Positions 1 through 6,492 are shown, counted from the stretch's first letter. The stretch: 11,120 nucleotides of DNA from Desulfarculaceae bacterium (GCA_021737205.1 JAIPEK010000048.1:1-11120); one strand, 5' to 3'. The notes: generated by a model not told the origin, from the sequence alone. Program-made: numbers and translations.

Positions 1-664
1 CGAACGACCCGATGCTCACGTGCTCGTTTCCGTCGAACATGATATGTTCATAAGGTTCGTCTGAAATCACCAGGATATCGTTCTTTTTACAGACGGCAGC
101 CACCTTCTCGAGGACATCCCGGTCAAATACCGCACCTGTGGGGTTGGAAGGGGTGTTGAGAATAATCGCCTTGGTTTTGTCCGTCACCGCGGCTTCCACA
201 TCCGCCGGATCGATCTTGAAAGCGTTCTCCTCCTTTGCCGGAACCCGGACCGGAACACCGCCGAAAAGCCGGATCTGGGAATAGTAATCATACCCCGGGT
301 CCACCACAATGACCTCATCCCCGTGGTTGAGAATGTGAAGCATGATGTTGAAGATCCCCTGCATGGCACCGACACTGATAAAGAGTTCTTTTTCAGGGTC
401 CACCTTGATCCGGTTTTCCCGTTCGAGTTTTTCCGCAACTGCCTGTCTTAGATCGGCAAATCCTTTGGCCGGCGGATAGCGGGTAAACCCCTTGTCCAGG
501 GCCTGTTTGGCTGCGTCCCGGATATGGGCCGGGGTGTCGAAATCCGGCTGTCCGATACCGAGGTTGATGACATCGTCGATTTCATCGGCCAGGGCGAACA
601 TGATCCGTATCCCCGACCATTCCACACCGCTGTTTCGTTCGGCTAAAAATTTTTCCATATTCAT
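1..664 (-). CDS. Class I/II (fold type I) PLP aminotransferase, C-terminus cut off by window edge
   Basis: Seen: 221 codons are open to the left edge; roughly the last 40% of a ~390-residue enzyme is missing. Fold-type-I landmarks are present in order: substrate-side GIGQPDF near residues 36-42, RYPP-KGFADLR near 62-73, SVGAMQG at 97-103 (phosphate-binding turn), the NTPSNPTG motif at 170-177, and SDEPYEH at 201-207, whose Asp and Tyr contact the PLP ring. The Schiff-base lysine lies beyond the window. Known: such enzymes move an amino group between an amino acid and a 2-oxo acid in the cytoplasm. Start: two in-frame ATGs (664 and 658); I chose 664 because AAAGG lies 5 nt upstream. It starts 18 bp after the TIM-barrel gene stops and is probably the last visible member of the IclR-linked operon. 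The donor or acceptor cannot be read from this part; annotation as AspC is possible, but a dedicated substrate made by the neighbouring PanB-like enzyme is equally plausible. Confidence 0.93.
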   Translation of the reverse strand, partial: MNMEKFLAERNSGVEWSGIRIMFALADEIDDVINLGIGQPDFDTPAHIRDAAKQALDKGFTRYPPAKGFADLRQAVAEKLERENRIKVDPEKELFISVGAMQGIFNIMLHILNHGDEVIVVDPGYDYYSQIRLFGGVPVRVPAKEENAFKIDPADVEAAVTDKTKAIILNTPSNPTGAVFDRDVLEKVAAVCKKNDILVISDEPYEHIMFDGNEHVSIGSF

Positions 665-682
665 ATCTACCTTTATTCCGGC

Positions 683-1630
683 TTAGGGTTGCGTCATTAC
701 AAGGTCGGCCGCTCCCTTGGGAGATGTCTTCATCTCCGGAGCATGCTTTTCCATTATTTCCATTACAATGGAAGCGATCTTGACTTTCTGGGCCATGAAA
801 TCACTGTGCCAGTCTTCGGATACCCACGGCATGTAAATTTCACCTTCCGAAGTGCCCGGTTCGAACTTGAAGTAGCAAGGAGAGGCTACGCGGGCGATTT
901 CAGGAGCTTCATAAGCTCTGAAGTTACCCCCGAAGGAGTTGACCACGATGGTGTATACATCCAGAGGAATATCAATGGCCTGTCTGATGCTCGAAAGGAT
1001 CGGCAATGATACGTCCGAGATCGGGTTCAGCGAATTGACGCCCATGCTCTCCACTACCTTGGCGCCTGCCGCGTTGCAGTATCCGCCGAAAACGGAAAAT
1101 TTGAAAAAACATTCCTTTGGGATAACGCCTTCCTCCCTCATCTTGTTGAGGATGAAGAGAACTCCTTCGTCGTATACGAGAAAGCCCCTGAAGCCTGCTT
1201 CAATACTCCTCATGATATCGGCGATATGATATGAGATATTGTCCGAACCTCGGAGCCTGAAGCCCTGCATCTGTCCTTCGGAAGTTGCGAATTCCTTGCC
1301 GCCGACATCCCATCCTTTGCGGTGTCCCACCGTCATAACCACTTCTATTTTCTCTTCATTGGCCATCCGGGCCATTTCCTTGAGTTCGGACGCATCACAG
1401 TAGGTTGAGCCGCCCACTGCCGCAACAACCCTGTGGACAACCGTGTTTCTCTTTTTCGCTTCCTTTATCAAAGACTCCATGGTGCTCGCCCTTTCCACGC
1501 CGGCGATTTCGATTCGGAAGTCGGCTCCGTCCGGGAACGTCTTTTTTGAAGTTTCAAGTGCATACCCGTCTCTGCCGGGGATCCCCTGTTTTTCCATGAA
1601 ATCTCTGATGGTTTTTAATACATCGCTCAT
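683..1630 (-). CDS. Uncharacterised TIM-barrel-like protein, distantly U32-peptidase-like
   Basis: A 315-residue soluble protein with no signal peptide or membrane segment. Visible features: an N-terminal IPGRDGYALETS/FPDGADFRIEI stretch (residues 17-42), then repeating strand-helix units such as TVVHRVVAAVGG (63-74), KIEVVMTVGHRKGWDVGG (94-111), GFRGFLVYDEGVLFIL (146-161), FFKFSVFGGYCNAAGA (175-190), GVNSLNPISDVSLP (197-210), IPLDVYTIVVNSFGG (221-235) and PCYFKFEPG (251-259), a pattern typical of a (beta/alpha)8 barrel. From memory, similar proteins in actinobacteria and others are labelled U32-peptidase-like, but I see no proof of peptidase activity, and the true reaction is unknown. A GGGG-type Shine-Dalgarno (AAGGGG) sits 8 nt before ATG 1630. 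It is flanked by 18-bp gaps on both sides, between the PanB-like gene and the aminotransferase, so it probably acts in the same pathway. Fold call moderate, function open. Confidence 0.8.
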   Translation of the reverse strand: MSDVLKTIRDFMEKQGIPGRDGYALETSKKTFPDGADFRIEIAGVERASTMESLIKEAKKRNTVVHRVVAAVGGSTYCDASELKEMARMANEEKIEVVMTVGHRKGWDVGGKEFATSEGQMQGFRLRGSDNISYHIADIMRSIEAGFRGFLVYDEGVLFILNKMREEGVIPKECFFKFSVFGGYCNAAGAKVVESMGVNSLNPISDVSLPILSSIRQAIDIPLDVYTIVVNSFGGNFRAYEAPEIARVASPCYFKFEPGTSEGEIYMPWVSEDWHSDFMAQKVKIASIVMEIMEKHAPEMKTSPKGAADLVMTQP

Positions 1631-1648
1631 TTTTTCCGCCCCTTCAAG

Positions 1649-2497
1649 TTATTTTAAAAGTTGATTGAGTTTATCCAGTTCGCCTTCGACCATTTTGTAT
1701 GTGTGTTTGTCCTCGGGAAATCTGCCGTTTACCACGTCGTCCTTGTACTCTGAAAATGCATTGATGGTCTTTTCTGCGAGGTTTTCGTATTTTTTGACGA
1801 ATTTCGGGGTAAATGCCTGGAACACCCCGGCCACGTCGCTGGAGATCATGAGCTGTCCGTCTGCCTGTTCCCCGGCCCCGATGCTGTACACCGGTATAGC
1901 GAGGGTGTCGCGGATTTTGCCGCACACTTCCGGTGGCACCGCCTCCACAAGAAGTGCGAATGCACCGGCCTCCTGGATGGCCTTGGCATCGTCGATCAGC
2001 TCCTTTGCCGCTTCGGCAGTTCTGCCCTGGGCCTTGAAACCTCCCAGCTGGCCCGAACTCTGGGGAGTCAGGCCGATATGCCCCATCACCAGCATGCCGC
2101 CGTCTGAAATCGCCCGGATCTGGGGGCATACCCGTTTGCCGCCTTCCAGCTTGATTGCGTCCACACCGGCCTCCTTGTGGAACCTGCCGGCGTTTTCAAC
2201 AGCCTTTTCAATGCTCACCTGGTAGGAGAGAAACGGCATATCCCCCACCACAAATGTTCCGGCCGCTCCCCTGCGGACCGCTTCACTGTGATAGATGCAC
2301 TGGTCCATTGTCACGGGAACGGTGCCGTCGTACCCGTAGACGCACATTCCCAGGGAATCGCCTACCAGGATCATGTCCATTCCGGCTTTTTCGGCAAACG
2401 AGGCGGTCCAGTAGTCATACGCAGTGATCCATACCACCTTCTTTCTTGAATCCTTCATTTTCTGAAGGTCCCACCTTGACAGTTTTTTTTCGGCCAT
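1649..2497 (-). CDS. panB: PanB-like 3-methyl-2-oxobutanoate hydroxymethyltransferase
   Basis: A 282-residue member of the PanB family (TIM barrel, cytoplasmic). Known reaction: methylene-THF plus 3-methyl-2-oxobutanoate gives ketopantoate, the first step of pantothenate synthesis. The catalytic set looks intact by comparison with E. coli PanB: metal ligands D47 (VGDS), D86 (GDMPF) and E118 (KLEGG), substrate lysine K116, general base E185 (LLVEAVP), plus GHIGLTPQS at 139-147, GGFKAQGR at 152-159 and GAGEQADGQ at 207-215. Odd points: the usual V-x-H-D after the DGQ motif reads ISSD here (218-221), and the C-terminus runs about 15 residues past the E. coli length. No panC or panD is adjacent; instead it follows an iclR gene and precedes the U32-like and aminotransferase genes. 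A strong AGGAGAG site lies 5 nt upstream. The family is secure; the physiological substrate may differ from ketopantoate, so the symbol denotes family only. Confidence 0.9.
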   Translation of the reverse strand: MAEKKLSRWDLQKMKDSRKKVVWITAYDYWTASFAEKAGMDMILVGDSLGMCVYGYDGTVPVTMDQCIYHSEAVRRGAAGTFVVGDMPFLSYQVSIEKAVENAGRFHKEAGVDAIKLEGGKRVCPQIRAISDGGMLVMGHIGLTPQSSGQLGGFKAQGRTAEAAKELIDDAKAIQEAGAFALLVEAVPPEVCGKIRDTLAIPVYSIGAGEQADGQLMISSDVAGVFQAFTPKFVKKYENLAEKTINAFSEYKDDVVNGRFPEDKHTYKMVEGELDKLNQLLK

Positions 2498-2502
2498 TTT
2501 TT

Positions 2503-2509
2503 CTCTCCT
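2503..2509 (-). promoter_or_regulatory. Shine-Dalgarno of the PanB-like gene
   Basis: The minus strand reads AGGAGAG five bases before ATG 2497. It is the strongest ribosome site in this operon and fixes the start of the PanB-like protein. Confidence 0.75.
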
Positions 2510-2544
2510 GCTATTTGCTTGCGTTTTTGTTTTATTGTAACATA

Positions 2545-2554
2545 ATATGTGACA
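2545..2554 (+). promoter_or_regulatory. Candidate IclR operator half (ATATGTGACA) in the panB leader
   Basis: The 10-mer ATATGTGACA is repeated exactly in the iclR leader at 3470-3479. Its TGTGACA core recurs 20 bp away (2568-2574), about two helical turns, so proteins bound at both would face the same side of the DNA. The role as an IclR site is inferred from position and repetition. Confidence 0.45.
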
Positions 2555-2560
2555 CTATGT

Positions 2561-2579
2561 ATTAATGTGTGACATTAAT
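2561..2579. promoter_or_regulatory. Perfect palindrome, candidate operator upstream of the PanB-like operon
   Basis: ATTAATGT-GTG-ACATTAAT is a perfect 8+3+8 inverted repeat, 64-82 bp before the panB start. It contains the TGTGACA core. A TTGACA box on the minus strand (2609 to 2604) sits just upstream, but the hexamer 17 bp below it (TTAGGT) is a poor -10, which would fit a promoter that needs an activator, or a promoter lying elsewhere. Most likely bound by the neighbouring IclR protein. The rest of the 164-bp gap (2498-2661) shows only AT-rich sequence. Confidence 0.5.
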
Positions 2580-2661
2580 CACCTAAAAACATTTCTCCGG
2601 GTTTGTCAAGAAAAAATACATTGATTTTTAAATTTTTTGGAAGATCCCTAACAGGGCTGTA

Positions 2662-3441
2662 TTACAATTTCTCAGGAGTGCCCATATGGCGGGAGAGTTC
2701 GCTTGATACCTCAAGAACGCTTTCTTTAATGTTTTCCACAACCCGGTGGGTCAGCCTCATGGCCGGACCGGATATGCTGAGGGCATAGGCCGGCTTATTG
2801 TCATGGTCAAAGATAGGGGCGGCCACACACCTCAGGCCATAGGCGAGTTCTTCATCATCAACCGCATATCCTTTCTGTCGAATGGTGGAAAGCTCCTGTA
2901 AAAATTCTTCCCTTTTGATGATGGTATTCGGAGTGTAGGCAACAAACCGGGCATGATCCATATAGTAATCTCTTTCATCATCGGAAAGAAACGCAAGTAT
3001 AGCCTTTCCAAGTCCTGTACAGTAGGCGGGAGCGTTCTCTCCCAGCGCCGAATCCATCCTGAGGATTTCGTGGCTGTCGATTTTATCGATATGGATGATT
3101 TCCCGGCCGTTAAAAAATCCGAGATTTACGGTTTCCCTGTACTTCAACGAAAGTTTCTGCATATAGGGCCTTGCGATCCTGCGGATCTCAAACCGGTTGG
3201 CCACTTTCATAGCCACCTGGAGGACCTTTAAGGTGGCCTGATATTTGTTGTTTTCCGATTTCTCCACATACCCGAGATCCCGCAAAGTGGATATGAACCG
3301 GTGGCTTCCCGCACGGTTTGTATCCATTAGCTCGGCCACCTTGGTCACGCTCAGCTCCCCGTGGTCTGCCAGCAGTTCGAGTATCCTTATTCCCTTTTCC
3401 AGGGAGGCGATTTTATAGTATTTTTTCTCGGTCATATGCAT
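2662..3441 (-). CDS. IclR-family transcriptional regulator
   Basis: A 259-residue protein of normal IclR length. The N-terminal winged helix-turn-helix covers about residues 10-75 (SLEKGIRILELL, LSVTKVAELMD, NRAGSHRFISTLRDLGYVEK). The C-terminal effector domain follows, with ETVNLGFFNGREIIHIDK (103-120), the ligand-pocket motif AYCTGLGKAILAFL (139-152) and YGLRCVAAPIFD (201-212). Known: IclR proteins are cytoplasmic dimers/tetramers that bind small acids or aromatic ligands and repress or activate nearby catabolic operons, often including themselves. Start: two in-frame ATGs, 3441 and 3435, with only a weak GAG upstream, so the start is uncertain by two codons. It is encoded 164 bp ahead of the PanB-like operon in the same direction. 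Palindromes sharing a TGTGACA core lie in both leaders, suggesting self-regulation and control of the operon. Ligand unknown; probably a substrate of the operon. Confidence 0.93.
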   Translation of the reverse strand: MHMTEKKYYKIASLEKGIRILELLADHGELSVTKVAELMDTNRAGSHRFISTLRDLGYVEKSENNKYQATLKVLQVAMKVANRFEIRRIARPYMQKLSLKYRETVNLGFFNGREIIHIDKIDSHEILRMDSALGENAPAYCTGLGKAILAFLSDDERDYYMDHARFVAYTPNTIIKREEFLQELSTIRQKGYAVDDEELAYGLRCVAAPIFDHDNKPAYALSISGPAMRLTHRVVENIKESVLEVSSELSRHMGTPEKL

Positions 3442-3468
3442 GTCACTCTATATAAGACACTGGAAATT

Positions 3469-3486
3469 TATATGTGACAACATATA
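3469..3486. promoter_or_regulatory. Candidate IclR auto-operator
   Basis: TATATGT-GACA-ACATATA is a perfect 7+4+7 inverted repeat, 28 bp before the iclR start. It overlaps the proposed -10 region of the iclR promoter, a placement that suits autorepression. It shares ATATGTGACA exactly with the panB leader. A further inverted TGTCAC lies at 3441-3446, touching the start codon. Confidence 0.5.
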
Positions 3487-3512
3487 TACTGCGGGATGCG
3501 CGATTTTGTCAA
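3483..3512 (-). promoter_or_regulatory. Candidate sigma70-type promoter of iclR
   Basis: On the minus strand a consensus TTGACA (3512 to 3507) is followed after 18 bp by TATATA (3488 to 3483), which matches four of six -10 positions. Transcription would begin around 3475, about 35 nt before the iclR start, inside the auto-operator. Confidence 0.5.
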
Positions 3513-3545
3513 TCCGTATTTGTATTCTCAGTAGGGTGCTCCCAT

Positions 3546-3553
3546 GAAATATT
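3546..3553. repeat. Left copy of 8-bp direct repeat flanking the inverted-repeat element
   Basis: GAAATATT abuts the left end of the 3554-3777 element. The right flank holds GAAATGTT at 3778-3785, a 7/8 match in the same orientation, as expected of a target-site duplication that has since gained one substitution. Confidence 0.5.
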
Positions 3554-3777
3554 GTAACCGTTCACGGTTATCGGTTCATAATTCTCCCTTTGTTTTTGTA
3601 GCCGTTCACGGCTTGAAACTTGAAATTCGAAAGTAGAAATTGGATTGAATGCGTTCATCAACAGTACAAAAGCATGAAGGCCAAATTTCCAATTTCTATT
3701 TTCCAATTTCAACGTTCCGTGAACGGTTACTTGTTTTTTTAACCGTGAACCGACAACTGTAAACCGTGAACGGTTAC
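3554..3777. mobile_element. MITE-like 224-bp non-coding element with nested inverted repeats
   Basis: This fills most of the 332-bp gap between recD2 and iclR. Ends: GTAACCGTTCACGGTT (3554-3569) and its exact reverse complement (3762-3777), a 16-bp perfect terminal inverted repeat. Further in, TCGGTTCA (3571-3578) pairs with TGAACCGA (3746-3753); GTAGCCGTTCACGG (3598-3611) pairs 13/14 with 3717-3730; and 3620-3643 pairs 22/24 with 3689-3712. Only about 3644-3688 is left as a loop, so one strand could fold into a long interrupted hairpin. The 14-bp palindrome itself occurs as AACCGT-TC-ACGGTT and AGCCGT-TC-ACGGCT, the change being compensated on both arms. Flanking 8-bp direct repeats support insertion. 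No credible protein is encoded inside, so a transposase would have to act in trans. An alternative is a REP-like repeat or a fixed RNA structure at the end of the recD2 transcript. Confidence 0.6.
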
Positions 3778-5933
3778 GAAATGTTTAACGAGCCTGCAAG
3801 CCTGTGCCGGAGCCCGGATCTTCTCATCCGGCTTTTGTTGTTGGCAAGAGCGGCGGCAAGAGCCTTTTTCTGACCGACGAGGATCACAAGGTCTTTCCCC
3901 CGGGTGATGGCCGTATACAGAAGGTTTCTCTGTAACAGGGGGTAATGACTCGAATTGAGCGCCACGATCACGGCCGAGTACTCCGATCCCTGGGATTTGT
4001 GAACCGAGATGGTGTAGGCGAGCGTGAGATCATCCAGCTCTCCCGCGTCATAGTCCACAATCCTGCCGTAGTAGTCCACGCTCACCCGGCCTTCTGCTTT
4101 GGCCGCCTCCACCACCGTGCCGATGTCTCCGTTGAACACATCCTTTTCATAGTTGTTTTTCAGATGCATGACCTTGTCCCCCGGCTTAAAGGTCGATCCC
4201 TTGTTTTCAATACCCCCTGCGGCGGAATTGAGCGTGGACTGGAGCATGCGGTTGAGGTTCACCGTACCTGCGTTCCCCTTGTGCATGGGGGTCAGCACCT
4301 GGATGTCGTCGATATGGGGAAAGGCTTGTCTGATACGTTTGCTGCAGAGTGCCAGGATGGTCTCCACCAAACGCTGTGAATCGTTGCATTCGATAAAATA
4401 AAACTCGCTCGGGGTTTCATCCTCGGGCCGATCCAGGCTGGGCATCTCTCCGTTTCTCACTGAATGGGCGTTCATGACAATCGGACTTTCCCGGGCCTGC
4501 CGGAAAATCTCGGTGAGGAAAAAGGATTGAACAAACCCCGATTCGATGATGTCGGACAGCACGTTTCCCGGTCCCACCGACGGTAGCTGGTAGGTGTCTC
4601 CCACAAGGATCAGCACGGCATTCAGGGGCAGCGCCTTCATCACGTGGTACATCAGCCGGGTATCCACCATGGATGCCTCGTCCACGATAAATACGTCCAG
4701 ATCCAGCGGGTTGGAATGGTTCCGGCCGAAGAACCCGTCATCCGGGTCATACTCGAGAAGCTTGTGAAGGGTGGCCGCATTTTCCCCGGTGACCTCGGAG
4801 ATTCTCCTGGCGGCCCGGCCGGTGGGGGCGCTCAGCACGACCTTTTTGTTCCTCTTTTTGTACACCGCACACAACGCCCGGATCAAAGTGGTTTTGCCGG
4901 TTCCCGGTCCGCCGGTGATCACCACGATCCTCTCCTTCAGTGCATTGTTCACCACCTCAAGCTGGTTTTCGGAAAGTTTGATGGCAAGCCGGGACGCCAC
5001 TTCCGCACTGATCTCGGAGGCATCCGGATTTATCCCGGGTGCCGGCAGAGTCCCCATGCCCCGGATCCTGTCGGCAATTCCCTTTTCCGCCCGGTGCATC
5101 TGTTTGGAGTACACGCATTCCACGGATTCTCCCTCGATGACGACCTCTTCCTGAGTTTCCAGGTCCTCCAGCGCCTGTATCAGCCGGTCCGGTGCCACAT
5201 CCGCGGCCCGTGCGGATTTTTCCAAAAGTTCATCCCTTAGCGAATACACATTTCCCTGGTCTTCCATCCAGAAAAGATTGCTGAGCAGGCAGGCCTTGAG
5301 TCTTTGAGGATCATCTTCGGCCGTTCCGTTGTTGAGGGCGATGGCATCGGCAATCCGGAATCCGGGGCCGGCCATGTCGCGGGCGATAAGGTACGGCTCG
5401 TTTTCCAGGATATCAAGGCTCTGGTCCCCGTAGATCCGTATGATCATTGAGGCGTAATACACACCGACTTCGTGTTTCTGAAGATACTGCATCACCCGCC
5501 TGACCGAATGGTGCCGGTTCCAAGCGTTCCGGACGGTCTCCATTTTGGCCTTTCCGATCCCCTGGACCTCGCAGAGGCGGTCCGGTTCGTTTTCAATGAT
5601 GTCCAGGGTCCTGTCTTCAAAAAAATCCACGATCCTGTCGGCCATGGAGCGGCCGATACCCTTGACGATCCCGGATCCGAGATATTTTCGTATTCCTTCG
5701 GACGTGGCCGGCAGGATCACTTCATAGGTTTCGACCTGGAACTGGTCCCCGTATTTCGGGTGGGTAACCCATTTTCCTTGAAGGTGAAGGGTTTCCCCTT
5801 CGGCCACCCCGGGCATATGGCCCACCACGGTGATTCCTTCCCCTGCGGAACCGGCATTGATCCGGCAGACGGTATAATGGTTGTCCGTGTTCCGGTACGT
5901 GATACGCGCCAGAGATCCTTTGAGGTTGATCAT
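3774..5933 (-). CDS. recD2: RecD2-type ATP-dependent 5'-3' DNA helicase
   Basis: A 719-residue superfamily 1B helicase of the RecD2 type, acting in DNA repair and replication stress without RecB/RecC. In order: N-terminal OB-like domain (about 1-80), helix-hairpin-helix repeats LGSGIVKGIGRSMADRI (85-101) and CEVQGIGKAK (121-130), Walker A GGPGTGKTT (341-349), motif Ia APTGRAARR (369-377), Walker B FIVDEASMVD (415-424), motif III GDTYQLPSVGPG (445-456), and the UvrD_C_2-type end with AYTISVHKSQGSEY (639-652) and YTAITRGKDLVILVG (673-687). The ATG at 5933 is chosen because ATGA overlaps the gmhB stop by 4 bp, the signature of translational coupling, and the protein there begins with the family-like INLKGSLARITYRN; upstream in-frame codons to 6086 lie inside gmhB and do not look like RecD2. 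Odd: the stop codon lies in the terminal repeat of the downstream MITE-like element, so the last residues have probably been altered by an insertion. Confidence 0.95.
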   Translation of the reverse strand: MINLKGSLARITYRNTDNHYTVCRINAGSAGEGITVVGHMPGVAEGETLHLQGKWVTHPKYGDQFQVETYEVILPATSEGIRKYLGSGIVKGIGRSMADRIVDFFEDRTLDIIENEPDRLCEVQGIGKAKMETVRNAWNRHHSVRRVMQYLQKHEVGVYYASMIIRIYGDQSLDILENEPYLIARDMAGPGFRIADAIALNNGTAEDDPQRLKACLLSNLFWMEDQGNVYSLRDELLEKSARAADVAPDRLIQALEDLETQEEVVIEGESVECVYSKQMHRAEKGIADRIRGMGTLPAPGINPDASEISAEVASRLAIKLSENQLEVVNNALKERIVVITGGPGTGKTTLIRALCAVYKKRNKKVVLSAPTGRAARRISEVTGENAATLHKLLEYDPDDGFFGRNHSNPLDLDVFIVDEASMVDTRLMYHVMKALPLNAVLILVGDTYQLPSVGPGNVLSDIIESGFVQSFFLTEIFRQARESPIVMNAHSVRNGEMPSLDRPEDETPSEFYFIECNDSQRLVETILALCSKRIRQAFPHIDDIQVLTPMHKGNAGTVNLNRMLQSTLNSAAGGIENKGSTFKPGDKVMHLKNNYEKDVFNGDIGTVVEAAKAEGRVSVDYYGRIVDYDAGELDDLTLAYTISVHKSQGSEYSAVIVALNSSHYPLLQRNLLYTAITRGKDLVILVGQKKALAAALANNKSRMRRSGLRHRLAGSLNIS
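3778..3785. repeat. Right copy of 8-bp direct repeat flanking the inverted-repeat element
   Basis: GAAATGTT directly follows the terminal inverted repeat and differs from the left copy (3546-3553) at one base. It lies inside the last codons of recD2 (N-I-S). Confidence 0.5.
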
Positions 5934-6484
5934 GACAGGCTCTTTACAATCCAGCAGGCTGCGGCGTAAAGGTCCCGGGCAACGAAGTCCGGATGGATGG
6001 ATTTTGTTTCCAGAACTTTCCCGGCCTGCTCGCCGTTGCCGGTTTGCACCAGCACGGATGCACCGCATCCCGCGTTTTTCGCGCATTCGATGTCTTTTGC
6101 ACTGTCCCCCACCATGCAGGATTGGCCCAGGTTGATATCATAGGCATTCCGGGCCTTGTGTATCAGCCCGGGCAGGGGTTTTCTGCAGCTGCAGCCGGCA
6201 TCCGGGGTATGCGGGCAGTAAAAAATGTCCCGGATACATCCCCCTTTCGCGGAAATTCCGTCTGTCATTTTGGTGAATATCCGGTTCAGGTCTTGGGGTG
6301 TGGTCATCTCCCGCCCGATCACTGACTGGTTGGTGATCACGAACACGTCGAACCCGTGTCTGGTGAGAAGCGCCACCGCCTCGGGGCTTTTTTCGATAAA
6401 AACGAATTCTGACGGGGACTTGACATAGGCGCTCGAATCCCTGTTGATGACCCCGTCCCTGTCCAGAAAAACCGTGTACCCCAT
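5930..6484 (-). CDS. gmhB: D-glycero-beta-D-manno-heptose 1,7-bisphosphate 7-phosphatase (HAD family, GmhB-like)
   Basis: A 184-residue HAD phosphatase close to the usual GmhB length (~190). Seen: nucleophile/acid pair in FLDRDGVIN (D8 and D10), motif II ITNQSVIGR (50-58), the GmhB-type zinc loop CPHTPDAGCSCRKP (C90, H92, C98, C100, with K102 as motif III), and motif IV GDSAKDI (D127, D131). Known role: removal of the 7-phosphate in the ADP-heptose pathway for the LPS inner core, in the cytoplasm. The zinc loop separates it from generic HAD and histidinol-phosphatase relatives. Start ATG 6484, with CGGAG about 11 nt upstream overlapping the rlpA stop; longer in-frame reading to 6730 lies inside rlpA and is rejected. 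It starts 8 bp after rlpA and overlaps recD2 by 4 bp. No other heptose-pathway gene is in the window. Confidence 0.92.
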   Translation of the reverse strand: MGYTVFLDRDGVINRDSSAYVKSPSEFVFIEKSPEAVALLTRHGFDVFVITNQSVIGREMTTPQDLNRIFTKMTDGISAKGGCIRDIFYCPHTPDAGCSCRKPLPGLIHKARNAYDINLGQSCMVGDSAKDIECAKNAGCGASVLVQTGNGEQAGKVLETKSIHPDFVARDLYAAACWIVKSLS

Positions 6485-6492
6485 TACACAAT

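Noticed and set aside
2541..2580. CRP/FNR site suggested by TGTGA
   Set aside because: There is no matching TCACA at the N6 spacing; the TGTGACA copies are direct repeats or belong to other palindromes.
2641..2661. Terminator after iclR (CCCT-GTT-AGGG)
   Set aside because: The stem is only 4 bp and there is no T-run after it, so it is too weak to call.
3509..3712. 67-codon minus-strand reading frame across the repeat region
   Set aside because: It is composed almost wholly of the inverted-repeat element; only its last 12 or so codons look meaningful, and those are better explained as the former end of recD2.
3717..3775. Rho-independent terminator for recD2
   Set aside because: Hairpins are present, but on the minus strand no T-run follows them; the T-run at 3733-3740 is on the plus strand, where no gene would use it.
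3554..3777. CRISPR array suggested by repeated AACCGTTCACGG units
   Set aside because: Repeats are short (14 bp), unevenly spaced and in both orientations, and no cas gene is near; the nested mirror layout fits an inverted-repeat element.
5934..6086. N-terminal extension of recD2 by 51 codons
   Set aside because: It lies inside gmhB in another frame, has no helicase likeness, and the ATGA overlap gives a better start at 5933.
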